Assembly (NCBI GenBank): GCA_900472575.1
Contig: UCIV01000002.1
Span: forward strand, 1-61,195
DNA from: Hyphomicrobiales bacterium
GTDB lineage: Bacteria > Pseudomonadota > Alphaproteobacteria > Rhizobiales > Rhizobiaceae
Reading direction: 5' to 3'
DNA length: 61,195 nucleotides
Below the pieces are notes generated by a model. That model did no database searches, had not been told where the DNA came from, and saw only the letters and a list, made by a program, of their open reading frames with translations. A program made the translations under genes and the position numbers. Positions 34,605 to 42,698 of this stretch are shown here, piece by piece. Position 1 is the first letter of the stretch. Each line of letters opens with the position of its first letter.

Positions 34605-34796
34605 TTGTCAAAGCATATTGATAAAGCTGATTTGAAAATAGAAGGCGCTCAAGAGGTGATGACGATCACTGATTTTGCGCTAAAATATAAACTGACGAGC
34701 GATGAGCAATTGCGTCTGACCAAGCTATTCGGGATGTTCGCTACAAAGCAAGAGCTTCTGATGAACGCCCGCATCAAGTCCCGAATTCGTCACTGA
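34605..34796 (+). CDS. Hypothetical 63-residue protein
   Basis: The frame from TTG 34605 (SKHIDKADLKIEGAQEVMTI, then FALKYKLTSDEQLRLTKLFG, ATKQELLMNARIKSRIRH) is basic and helical, with a GGGAG box 7 bases before the TTG. The frame is open further upstream but the text there is arginine-rich and unlikely. Its last 7 bases overlap a convergent gene. Confidence 0.4.
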   Translation: MSKHIDKADLKIEGAQEVMTITDFALKYKLTSDEQLRLTKLFGMFATKQELLMNARIKSRIRH

Positions 34797-35005
34797 CAGA
34801 GATGGAGGTCGATTGGCTTCAGCATGGCTTTGAGTTCTTCAGAGCCGCGAAAACCGGCGAGCCAAAGATTCACCAGATCGCACGCCAAGTCGTCCAAGCT
34901 CCCATCAGGAGCCACGATGCCGCGATCCAAGCGCACATCTTCGAGTACCGTCCTGAGCAGATCAAGATCGGCTGTTTCTAGCGCTTCAAAAGCCGTGGAG
35001 TACAT
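34790..35005 (-). CDS. Hypothetical 71-residue protein
   Basis: This acidic helical protein (FEALETADLDLLRTVLEDVR, then LACDLVNLWLAGFRGSEELK) resembles short conserved rhizobial proteins of unknown role. It starts with ATG at 35005; the ribosome site is modest. No lesions seen. Confidence 0.5.
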   Translation of the reverse strand: MYSTAFEALETADLDLLRTVLEDVRLDRGIVAPDGSLDDLACDLVNLWLAGFRGSEELKAMLKPIDLHLCQ

Positions 35006-35121
35006 GCAATTGCCCCGTTTTCCATAAGTTACCTGAGACGAACCGTAAGCGGAAAGATGCGAGAAGTTGCAATAGCTTACAAGTGATTGTCCTCATCGAT
35101 GTTGACTCCATCGCATAATGA

Positions 35122-35136
35122 GAACATAACAGGAAC
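35122..35136. promoter_or_regulatory. SOS (LexA) box, GAAC-N7-GAAC
   Basis: GAAC at 35122-35125 and GAAC at 35133-35136 are separated by exactly 7 bases. This is the alphaproteobacterial LexA target (GTTC-N7-GTTC on the other strand). It lies 23 bases before the ATG of the 67-residue gene, a repressing position. Confidence 0.7.
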
Positions 35137-35158
35137 ATAATCCTATTTGGAGGCTGTT

Positions 35159-35362
35159 ATGTCCGCTGTTCACCGCGTCGAAGAAGTTGAGATCGATCAG
35201 GCTCAGGCAGTTTTGGATGCCTTCGGTGGCAATGCGCTGGCGGCTCTGCGATCGGTCATCGCCGATGCTGAATTCCTGTGCGAGCAGCTTGAAACGGCAA
35301 GCCTGTATCTCAGCCATGGTGCTGCTCGTGGCTGGACGCCATCGTTTCAACGAGAAGGATAA
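35159..35362 (+). CDS. Small conserved protein, predicted SOS-regulated
   Basis: This 67-residue protein (MSAVHRVEEVEIDQAQAVLD, then AALRSVIADAEFLCEQLETA) is acidic and helical, with a GGAGG box 5 bases before the ATG. Similar short proteins appear to be frequent in rhizobia, often with no known function. The SOS box just upstream predicts induction on DNA damage. The stop overlaps the start of the next small frame (TAATG), suggesting coupling. Confidence 0.65.
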   Translation: MSAVHRVEEVEIDQAQAVLDAFGGNALAALRSVIADAEFLCEQLETASLYLSHGAARGWTPSFQREG

Positions 35363-35573
35363 TGGAAAAGATCGAATCTGTCCTCGAACAGTTGCGGGTG
35401 CTCGATGCGAACAGAGTGACGCTTGTCAGGCCGTTGTGACGGACAGGACGCAAACGCTCAGCACACCAACAACAACGAACACAACTGACATGACTGCCAA
35501 GATCAAACTGCGATATCTCGTAACAGGCTTTTGCGGTTGTTGGGCTTTGGTCGGCTGGCCGCCAGCGAGATAG
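35362..35573 (+). pseudogene. Coupled downstream frame, frameshifted
   Basis: An ATG overlapping the previous stop gives MEKIESVLEQLRVLDANRV and ends after 25 codons. Another frame continues in order with EQSDACQAVVTDRTQTLST to GWPPAR. A frameshift around 35405-35415 would join them into one small protein. The evidence is only frame continuity. Confidence 0.3.
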
Positions 35574-35611
35574 GCATGAGGTGTCCTTGGTATTGGGAAA
35601 CCGAGCGGAAC

Positions 35612-35848
35612 TCAGCTTTGTACCGGATACGTGGATCTTTGCTTTGTAGGTCCGCCATATAGGGTCTTTTTAGCGATGCCAGCTGCCGTCAGTCGATATT
35701 TCGAGGTGGAAGAGAATTCGCCATCAGCTTCGACCAGACCTTCGTTCGCAGCTTGGATCGCTGTCTTTAACCCGACACCATCGGGCAAGCTTTTGAATGC
35801 GCGTGGACCAAGAGCCATGATTAGAGTGCGTAGTCTGCTGTATGCCAT
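35612..35848 (-). CDS. Hypothetical phage-like protein
   Basis: This 78-residue frame (MAYSRLRTLIMALGPRAFKS, then IQAANEGLVEADGEFSSTSK, YRLTAAGIAKKTLY) looks like a small winged-helix or adaptor protein; the LTAAG ending is common in such folds. The ribosome site is not evident. Confidence 0.35.
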   Translation of the reverse strand: MAYSRLRTLIMALGPRAFKSLPDGVGLKTAIQAANEGLVEADGEFSSTSKYRLTAAGIAKKTLYGGPTKQRSTYPVQS

Positions 35849-36182
35849 GCGGGTTCGCTGTTTTCTTGTATTCTGGTTGCCGCAACCCGACCGGACTATG
35901 CCGGTGAGGGGAGCAGTACACGGACAGCCGACGTCCATGCGAAGGCATCGGCTGTCCGCGAAACCACGACTTTTTGCGATTTGTTCCGAGCAAATTTTGA
36001 TAAATGAAAACCCCGCCGCGATGTCGGGGAGGAAGGGTGCAGCGGGGTCTAGTTTGAGCCGCTGGGCGAAGGGGGAAGCCAGAGCGTGCAGCAACAGCGG
36101 GGATTGCGTCGATTGGTTCCCTCAACGCAAAAAGGTCCGTAAGCTAAGGCCGCCGAACACTATGTATGCAGGAGACGCATAC

Positions 36183-36338
36183 GTGAATAGCCCCGAGTTT
36201 CGTAGATACCCTCGGGTTAGATTTACTGCCACTCCCCGAACTCGACGGGCGAGGCATTCCGTTTCTGACGTGCTGGCGTTTCGGGTTGTAGAACATTTCG
36301 AGGCTAGGGGCTATTCAGTTCGTGCATCTCGGGATTGA
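36183..36338 (+). CDS. Hypothetical 51-residue basic protein
   Basis: A GTG start with AGGAG 8 bases upstream opens a basic frame (FRRYPRVRFTATPRTRRARH, then DVLAFRVVEHFEARGYSVR). The arginine richness could be nucleic-acid binding or just a shadow frame. It ends 15 bases before the convergent LacI gene stop. Confidence 0.3.
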   Translation: MNSPEFRRYPRVRFTATPRTRRARHSVSDVLAFRVVEHFEARGYSVRASRD

Positions 36339-36353
36339 GCAAAAAAGCGAGTA

Positions 36354-37376
36354 TCACGCGCTCTCGCGGATCATCAATCTGCCTTGAAATAGCTTGTCGA
36401 AATCGCGGTTTTCCTCACTGCCGAGAACTTTTACGAGATATTCGGCCATATCGGTCAACGGTTGGCGGTATGTCGTGAGGCGATAATTGGCGCCCTCCGC
36501 CTGCGGCACGTCGTCGAACCCGGTAATTGCTATGTCCTGAGGAATACGCAAGCCTAGCCTATGGCGGATTACATCTGTGGCGCCGATAGCGAGTGCATCG
36601 TTCTCGCAAACGAGGATATCCGGCAGCGTCGCCTTGTTGCGACCGGCCAGCGCATTTTCGACTATGCCTCCCGCAAGCGCTGGATCGTAGGCCGTCACGG
36701 AAATGGTTTCCGGTTCGTTGCCAAAATGCAGGCGCCAGTAGTCGACAAAAGTCTCCTTGCGCAGCAGATGCGCGGAAGATGTTCGCGGGCCCGCGAGAAA
36801 AAGCGGGCTGCGGAAACCACGCGCATGCACATAGTTGGCGATTTCCTTCATGGCATGAACATCATCGACCGCAATCGAGATCGTATTTGGATTGCGCGAC
36901 GTGCGAGCAAAAATTATCAGCTTGCGAAAACGCCGCGCATGCAGCGCCGTATCCAGAACCTCGTCGTCGAACTGGATACCGATCAGGATCACGGCATCGA
37001 CCCTTCGCTGGCTTGCGTTGAGAAGGGCATGGCCTGCATCTGCGCGATCCAGCGTGTTGACAAGAAGTATGTCCCAGCCTTCGCGCCGCAGGATGCGCGT
37101 CAGTCGTTCCATCATCACGAGTTTATGCGGATTGGCGAAATCATCGATCAGCAGTGCCACCAGATTGGAACGATCTGAAGCCAAGCTGGAGGCTCGCAGA
37201 TCCGGAACATAGCCGAGCCTTTCAGCAGCGATCCGCACCTTCTCGAGGCTCTTGGGCGAGATCGACGCGTCCTTGCGAAAGGCGCGGTTGACCGTCCAGC
37301 GAGAAACGCCGGCTTCGGCCGCCACATCGTCGGCAGTGATGTTTCCCGCAAATGCAGGGTTCTTTCCGTCGGCCAT
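36354..37376 (-). CDS. LacI family regulator of the inositol cluster
   Basis: This 340-residue protein has an N-terminal LacI helix-turn-helix (residues about 15-35; ADDVAAEAGVSRWTVNRAFR), a hinge, and a periplasmic-binding-protein-like effector domain (VALLIDDFANPHKLVMMERL; ITGFDDVPQAEGA near the C-terminus). GGGAG lies 7 bases before the ATG. It is divergent from iolG and two palindromes lie between them. It is predicted to repress the inositol operon until inositol or a catabolite binds. Many iol clusters use RpiR/DeoR-type IolR instead, so a LacI regulator is notable. Confidence 0.92.
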   Translation of the reverse strand: MADGKNPAFAGNITADDVAAEAGVSRWTVNRAFRKDASISPKSLEKVRIAAERLGYVPDLRASSLASDRSNLVALLIDDFANPHKLVMMERLTRILRREGWDILLVNTLDRADAGHALLNASQRRVDAVILIGIQFDDEVLDTALHARRFRKLIIFARTSRNPNTISIAVDDVHAMKEIANYVHARGFRSPLFLAGPRTSSAHLLRKETFVDYWRLHFGNEPETISVTAYDPALAGGIVENALAGRNKATLPDILVCENDALAIGATDVIRHRLGLRIPQDIAITGFDDVPQAEGANYRLTTYRQPLTDMAEYLVKVLGSEENRDFDKLFQGRLMIRESA

Positions 37377-37450
37377 AGCTCTCTCCCGAATCCACTGTGG
37401 GTCGGTTCATCCCATACATAGCGTTTTTATTGAGCCCTCGGGAAATAAAT

Positions 37451-37489
37451 TTGCCCCCGCGTGCAAATTGCTATTGCTCGCGCGAGCAA
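37451..37489. promoter_or_regulatory. Two tandem LacI operators before iolG
   Basis: TTGCTCGCGCGAGCAA (37474-37489) is a perfect 16-bp palindrome with the central CG typical of LacI sites. TTGCCCCCGCGTGCAA (37451-37466) is a degenerate copy 23 bases upstream, centre to centre. Both fall between the divergent LacI and iolG starts. Confidence 0.8.
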
Positions 37490-37543
37490 AAATTGCAATG
37501 GTCAAATCAAGGCAGTCGAGAGACGCCTTTCGGGAGGATGAGA

Positions 37544-38533
37544 GTGCTGAAAATCGGATTGCTCGGCGCGGGCCGCATCGGTCGCGTGCATGCCATAAAC
37601 ATTGTCGGTAACGGCCGAAGCCAGCTAGCTGCCGTGTCGGATGTAAACGAGGTCGCAGCGCGTTCGCTGGCGGATGCCTATGGCGCAAAGGCCACCAGTT
37701 CTGAGGCGATCCTGTCGGATGCCTCGATCGATGCGGTGCTGATCGCCACCTCGACGGATACCCATTCGGACATGATCGAAAAGGCGACCGCCGCCGGCAA
37801 GGCCGTGCTGTGCGAAAAGCCTGTCGACCTTTCGCTGGAACGGGCGCAGCGTTGCCTCGATGCGGTGATCAAGACCAATGTTCCTGTCATGATAGGCTTC
37901 AATCGTCGTTTCGATCCGAATTTTTCCGCGATCAAGGCGTCCATTGCATCAGGCGAGATCGGCAAGCCTGAACTACTGTCAATCACGTCCTTCGATCCAG
38001 CCCCGCCGCCAGTGGCCTATGTCAAAGTGTCGGGGGGTCTGTTCCGCGACATGATGATCCATGATTTCGACATGGCGAATTTCTTGATGGGCGATCTGCC
38101 GAAGACGGTGCACGCCGCCGGCACCTCGATCGTCGATCCCGAGATCGGCAAGGCTGGTGATGTAGATACTGCCGTGGTGACGCTCACCTATGCCGATGGC
38201 CGCATTGCCGTAATCAAGAACAGCCGACGTGCAGTTTACGGATATGATCAGCGGGTAGAGGTCCTCGGCTCCGAAGGGCTGCTCTCTGCCGGGAACGTGC
38301 TTGAAAATACGGTCTCGAAGGCAACGAAGCAGGGCGTGATCAGCGCCAAACCGGAATTCTTTTTCCTTGAACGGTATATGCGCGCCTATGCGGCAGAATG
38401 GGATGCGTTTGTCGCTGCCATTCTCGATGGGGCTGCCATTCCCGTGTCGCTCAAGGATGGTGTTGCCGCGCTGGCGCTGGCCGAGGCCGCGACCGCATCG
38501 GCAAAATCCGGCCAGACGGTTTCGCTGGCCTGA
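37544..38533 (+). CDS. iolG: Inositol 2-dehydrogenase
   Basis: This 329-residue Gfo/Idh/MocA oxidoreductase turns myo-inositol into 2-keto-myo-inositol (scyllo-inosose) with NAD. The Rossmann motif is IGLLGAGRIGRVHA, the active-site lysine lies in CEKPVDLS, and the catalytic segment is GGLFRDMMIHDFDMANFL with the Asp/His pair. The GTG at 37544 is chosen because GGAGG ends 6 bases before it; the ATG at 37538 touches that box. First gene of the catabolic operon, 145 bases before the binding-protein gene. Confidence 0.92.
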   Translation: MLKIGLLGAGRIGRVHAINIVGNGRSQLAAVSDVNEVAARSLADAYGAKATSSEAILSDASIDAVLIATSTDTHSDMIEKATAAGKAVLCEKPVDLSLERAQRCLDAVIKTNVPVMIGFNRRFDPNFSAIKASIASGEIGKPELLSITSFDPAPPPVAYVKVSGGLFRDMMIHDFDMANFLMGDLPKTVHAAGTSIVDPEIGKAGDVDTAVVTLTYADGRIAVIKNSRRAVYGYDQRVEVLGSEGLLSAGNVLENTVSKATKQGVISAKPEFFFLERYMRAYAAEWDAFVAAILDGAAIPVSLKDGVAALALAEAATASAKSGQTVSLA

Positions 38534-38678
38534 TTGGTCACATACGCCGGTCTATGCCGGCGCGAAAAAGGATTGCTGCGGAGCAGGGGAGTGTGCCGCG
38601 GACTTTCGGTGCCGGTCCCGCATGACCGGATGACGGACGCCTGGGAGTGGCGTTCCGGTATTCAACTGGGAGGAAGTC

Positions 38679-39602
38679 ATGAAGAAATTGCTTGCAGCCG
38701 CAGCGACGATTGCGCTCGTTGCCGCCGCCACCCCGGTGCTCGCCACCGATATCATCGTCGTCGCGCACGGCCAGGCCAACGACCCGTTCTGGTCGGTGGT
38801 CAAGAACGGCGCCGAAAAGGCCGCCAAGGATACCGGCGTCAATGTCGAGTTCCGCTCGCCGGAAACTTTTGACATGGTGGCCATGGGCCAACTGATCGAC
38901 GCCGCCGTCAATCAGGATCCCGATGGCCTGGTGGTTTCGATACCGGATGGCGACGCGCTTGGTCCGGCGATCAAGCGCGCCGTCGATGCCGGCATTCCGG
39001 TCATCTCGATGAATTCCGGCTCCGATGTTGCCCACAAGCTGGGCGCCAAACTGCACGTCGGCCAGTCGGAATTCGATGCCGGCAAGGTTGCCGGAGGCAG
39101 GCTCGCGGAGATGGGCGGCAAGAAAGCTATCTGCGTCAACCAGGAGGTCGGCAACGTCTCACTCGACCAGCGTTGCGCCGGTTTCGCCGAAGGTTTCGGC
39201 AAGGAAGTAAAGGTACTGCCGACCACCAATGACCCGACCGAGGTCGAATCCAAGGTGCGCGCGGCGCTGGAATCCGACAAGGATCTCGATGTCATTCTGT
39301 CGCTCAATGCCTCTCTGGTGGGTGAACCTGCCGTCAAGGCGGCCCAGGCACTCGGTCGCGACAAGGTGTTAATCTCTACCTTCGATATGTCTGCCGGTTT
39401 CCTCAAGGATATCGCGGACGGCAAGGCGGCATTTTCGATCGACCAGCAGCAGTATCTGCAGGGCTACCTGCCAGTCTCCTTCCTGGCGCTGCATGCGCAA
39501 TACGGGCTGATGCCCGGTGGTGACGTCGCTTCCGGTCCGAACCTCGTGACCAAGGAAACCGCAGCGCAGGTCATCGACCTGTCCTCCAAAGGCATCCGCT
39601 AA
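38679..39602 (+). CDS. Sugar/inositol ABC transporter binding protein
   Basis: This 307-residue periplasmic protein of the Peripla_BP_4/RbsB class has a signal peptide cleaved near residue 22 (PVLA-TD). The binding-fold text DIIVVAHGQANDPFWSVVKN and GLVVSIPDGDALGPAIKRA follows, with the hinge-proximal FSIDQQQYLQGYLPV. Its operon place between iolG and iolC-E points to inositol as ligand. A stem-loop directly after the stop probably raises its mRNA level over the permease. Confidence 0.92.
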   Translation: MKKLLAAAATIALVAAATPVLATDIIVVAHGQANDPFWSVVKNGAEKAAKDTGVNVEFRSPETFDMVAMGQLIDAAVNQDPDGLVVSIPDGDALGPAIKRAVDAGIPVISMNSGSDVAHKLGAKLHVGQSEFDAGKVAGGRLAEMGGKKAICVNQEVGNVSLDQRCAGFAEGFGKEVKVLPTTNDPTEVESKVRAALESDKDLDVILSLNASLVGEPAVKAAQALGRDKVLISTFDMSAGFLKDIADGKAAFSIDQQQYLQGYLPVSFLALHAQYGLMPGGDVASGPNLVTKETAAQVIDLSSKGIR

Positions 39603-39615
39603 GCACATCCTCCTC

Positions 39616-39644
39616 CGGGCCGCCGCAGCTTTCGCCGCGGCCCG
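39616..39644 (+). other. Intercistronic stem-loop after binding-protein gene
   Basis: CGGGCCGCCGC (39616-39626) pairs with GCCGCGGCCCG (39634-39644) with one mismatch and no T run. This placement typically protects the upstream binding-protein message. Confidence 0.6.
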
Positions 39645-39669
39645 GCCATCGCCTCCAGGAGACAGACCC

Positions 39670-40776
39670 ATGTCGACAGACACGCTGGCGCATAGTGACG
39701 AGCGCATCAAATCCGAGCCTCTTCTCGCCAAACTCATGAAACGGCCGGAACTTGGCGCAATCGGGGGCGTGGTCCTCGTGACAATCTTCTTCATGATCAC
39801 TGCCGACAGGACGATGTTTACCCTGTCGGGCGTGATGAATTTCATGACGCCTGCCGCCCAGCTCGGCATTCTCGGCATCGCGGCGGCGCTGCTCATGATC
39901 GGTGGTGAATTCGACCTGTCGATCGGCTCCATGGTAGCATTTGCCGGTATGGTCTTTGGCGTTTTCACCGTCAATGTCGGCATGCCGCTTATCATTGCCA
40001 TCCCGCTGACGCTCGCTCTGGCCGCCGCACTCGGGGCCACCAACGGCATGATCGTGCTGCGCACCGGCCTGCCGTCCTTCATCGTCACTTTGGCCGGCCT
40101 TTTCGTGCTACGTGGGGCAGCGCTCGTTGGCCTCAAACTTTTCACAGGCGGTTCGACCCAGCTGCGCGGCATTCGCGAAGCCGTGGAAGGCGATTTTTTG
40201 GCGCCGATTTTCTCCGGTGATGCCTTTGGTTTCATTATGCGCTGGCTGGTGGAAGCGGGCATCGTCGACAGCTTCAAGTCGGGCGTGCCGAAAGTGCCGG
40301 GCATTCCGGTCGAGATCATCTGGTTCGTCGCCTTTTCCGCGATCGCAACCTACATCCTCCTGCGCACGCCCATCGGCAATTGGATCTTTGCAACCGGTGG
40401 CGATGCGCTCGCGGCTAAAAATTCCGGCGTGCCTGTCCGTCGTGTGAAGATCTCGCTGTTCATGCTGACCGCCATGGCCGCCGCACTCGTCGCCATCATC
40501 ACCGTCATAGATGCCGGTTCCACCGATGCTCGCCGCGGCTTCATGAAGGAGTTCGAGGCGATTATAGCGGCCGTTATCGGCGGCTGCCTGCTGACCGGCG
40601 GGTACGGCTCAGCCATCGGTGCATTCTTCGGCGCCATTATTTTTGGCATGGTCACGATCGGCCTGACCTACACCAAGTTCGACCAGGACTGGTTCCAGGT
40701 TTTCCTCGGCGCGATGCTTTTGCTCGCCGTCATCTTCAACAACGTCATCCGTCGACGTGTGACCGGGGAGCGTTAA
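39670..40776 (+). CDS. Sugar/inositol ABC transporter permease
   Basis: This 368-residue RbsC/FrcB-class permease of the BPD_transp_2 family has about 9-10 helices. Typical segments are [20 protein letters not shown] (conserved E-D-LS motif near residue 85), [20 protein letters not shown], and [19 protein letters not shown] towards the C-terminus. It is encoded 2 bases before the ATPase and forms the channel for the binding protein upstream. Confidence 0.93.
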   Translation: MSTDTLAHSDERIKSEPLLAKLMKRPELGAIGGVVLVTIFFMITADRTMFTLSGVMNFMTPAAQLGILGIAAALLMIGGEFDLSIGSMVAFAGMVFGVFTVNVGMPLIIAIPLTLALAAALGATNGMIVLRTGLPSFIVTLAGLFVLRGAALVGLKLFTGGSTQLRGIREAVEGDFLAPIFSGDAFGFIMRWLVEAGIVDSFKSGVPKVPGIPVEIIWFVAFSAIATYILLRTPIGNWIFATGGDALAAKNSGVPVRRVKISLFMLTAMAAALVAIITVIDAGSTDARRGFMKEFEAIIAAVIGGCLLTGGYGSAIGAFFGAIIFGMVTIGLTYTKFDQDWFQVFLGAMLLLAVIFNNVIRRRVTGER

Positions 40777-40778
40777 AA

Positions 40779-41558
40779 ATGTCCGCACCGATCATCCATA
40801 TGGAAAACATCAAGAAGCACTATGGCAATGTCATTGCACTCAACGGTGTCACCTTTGACGTGCGTGCCGGCGAGTGCCACTGTCTTCTGGGCGATAACGG
40901 CGCCGGCAAATCCACCTTCATCAAGACCATGTCGGGCGTGCACAAGCCGACGGAGGGAACCATCACCTTCGAAGGAAAACCGCTTTCCTTCGGCAGCCCG
41001 CGCGATGCAATGGAAGCAGGTATCGCCACTGTGTTTCAGGATCTCGCCATGATCCCGCTGATGTCGGTGACGCGCAATTTCTTCATGGGGCGCGAACCGA
41101 CCAAGGGCAGGGGCATCTTCAAGCGGTTCGATATCGATACCGCCAACGAGATCACCATGGCGGAGATGCGCAAGATGGGCATCAACCTGCGTGGTCCAGA
41201 CCAGGCTGTCGGCACGCTTTCGGGCGGCGAACGGCAGACTGTTGCAATTGCCCGCGCTGTCTATTTCGGGGCAAAAGTGCTCATCCTCGACGAGCCGACC
41301 TCGGCGCTCGGCGTGCGCCAGACTGCCAACGTTCTTGCCACGATCAACCGCGTGCGTGAGCAGGGTATCGGCGTCGTCTTCATCTCCCACAATGTCCGTC
41401 ACGCGATGGCGGTCGGTGACCGGTTTACGGTTCTGAACCGTGGCCAGACACTCGGCACCGCCACGCGGGGCGAGATCAACCCCGCCCAGCTTCAGGACAT
41501 GATGGCAGGCGGACAGGAAATGGCCGAGCTGGAAGGCTCGCTCGGCGGTACGATCTGA
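40779..41558 (+). CDS. Sugar/inositol ABC transporter ATPase, single domain
   Basis: This 259-residue ATPase is FrcA-like, with one nucleotide-binding domain instead of the two found in RbsA (about 500 residues). It has Walker [10 protein letters not shown], signature [14 protein letters not shown], Walker [14 protein letters not shown], and the switch histidine in [12 protein letters not shown]. It dimerises to drive uptake via the preceding permease. Confidence 0.93.
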   Translation: MSAPIIHMENIKKHYGNVIALNGVTFDVRAGECHCLLGDNGAGKSTFIKTMSGVHKPTEGTITFEGKPLSFGSPRDAMEAGIATVFQDLAMIPLMSVTRNFFMGREPTKGRGIFKRFDIDTANEITMAEMRKMGINLRGPDQAVGTLSGGERQTVAIARAVYFGAKVLILDEPTSALGVRQTANVLATINRVREQGIGVVFISHNVRHAMAVGDRFTVLNRGQTLGTATRGEINPAQLQDMMAGGQEMAELEGSLGGTI

Positions 41559-41568
41559 GGCGTTTTTA

Positions 41569-42693
41569 ATGGTACAGACTGCAACTCTGCCGGATCGTCC
41601 GCTTGGCATCGCCTTGATCGGCACCGGCTTCATGGGCAAATGCCACGCAATGGCCTGGCGCAATGTCGCCGCCGTTTTCGGCGGTGCGCATCACCGGCTC
41701 GAAATCCTCTCCGACGCCACAACGGAAAGCGCCCAAAAGTTCGCGGACCAGTTCGGTTTTGCCCGCGCCACCGCTCATTGGGAGGAAGCTGTCACCGATC
41801 CGAAGGTGGACGTGGTGTCGATCACCGCCCCCAACGGCATGCACCGCCCGATGGCCGAGGCAGCATTGAAAGCCGGAAAACATGTCTGGCTGGAAAAGCC
41901 GATGGCACTGACGCTTGCCGATGCGCAAGCGATGGCGGCGACCGCCGCAGCCTATCCGGGCCAGGCCACCATGCTCGGCTACAACTATCTGAGAAGTCCC
42001 GCATTCCAGGCGGCGTGCAGGTGGATCGCCGATGGTGCGATCGGCAGCCCGCTTGCCTTCCGCGGGGTCTATGACGAGGATTATTCCGCCGACCCGCACC
42101 TCCCGTGGTCGTGGCGGATGACTCACGAAGGCGGTGGTCTTGGCGCGCTCGGCGACCTCGGATGCCACCTCGTGAGCCATATGCTGGCGCTGATGGGCCC
42201 GGTGACCGAACTGGTCGCCCAGACCCAGGTTGCCGTTCCCACGCGTCCGTCGCCGGACGGGCCGAAGCCGGTCGAAAACGAGGACAGCGCGCTCGCGATG
42301 CTGCGCTTCGCCTCCGGCGCGCATGGCTCGTTCGCTACCTCGCGCGTCGCTCGCGGCCGCAAATGCCGGCTGCAATGGGAAGTGCACGGCGGCGAAGGCA
42401 CACTCGTGTTCGATCAGGAGAACATGAACGAGCTCTGGGTGCACAAGGCAGGCGAAGCAGGTTTCGTGCGCCACCTGACCGGACCTGACCAGCCGGACTT
42501 TGCCGCCTTCTGCCCGGCGCCGGGCCACAACTTCGGCTTCAACGAACAGAAGGTCATCGAGGCGCGCGACCTGCTCGGCGCCATCGCCGGCGGGGCGAAT
42601 GCCGGACCTGATTTCGCCCACGGCCTGGAGATCGAACGGATCATCCACGCCATGGCGGCCTCCAACGGTAGCGTTGTCCGTATCGAAAGGTAA
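41569..42693 (+). CDS. Second Gfo/Idh/MocA dehydrogenase of the cluster
   Basis: This 374-residue NAD(P)-dependent oxidoreductase has the Rossmann segment [20 protein letters not shown], active-site lysine WLEKPMALT and catalytic [16 protein letters not shown]. It is less like myo-inositol dehydrogenase than the first copy and is sandwiched between the transporter and iolC. It may act on scyllo- or D-chiro-inositol, or on an inositol derivative; the substrate cannot be decided from sequence. Confidence 0.88.
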   Translation: MVQTATLPDRPLGIALIGTGFMGKCHAMAWRNVAAVFGGAHHRLEILSDATTESAQKFADQFGFARATAHWEEAVTDPKVDVVSITAPNGMHRPMAEAALKAGKHVWLEKPMALTLADAQAMAATAAAYPGQATMLGYNYLRSPAFQAACRWIADGAIGSPLAFRGVYDEDYSADPHLPWSWRMTHEGGGLGALGDLGCHLVSHMLALMGPVTELVAQTQVAVPTRPSPDGPKPVENEDSALAMLRFASGAHGSFATSRVARGRKCRLQWEVHGGEGTLVFDQENMNELWVHKAGEAGFVRHLTGPDQPDFAAFCPAPGHNFGFNEQKVIEARDLLGAIAGGANAGPDFAHGLEIERIIHAMAASNGSVVRIER

Positions 42694-42698
42694 AAGCC

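Noticed and set aside
38572..38587. Possible third LacI site before the binding-protein gene
   Set aside because: The half sites TTGCT and AGCAG are one base short and mismatched compared with the iolG operators.
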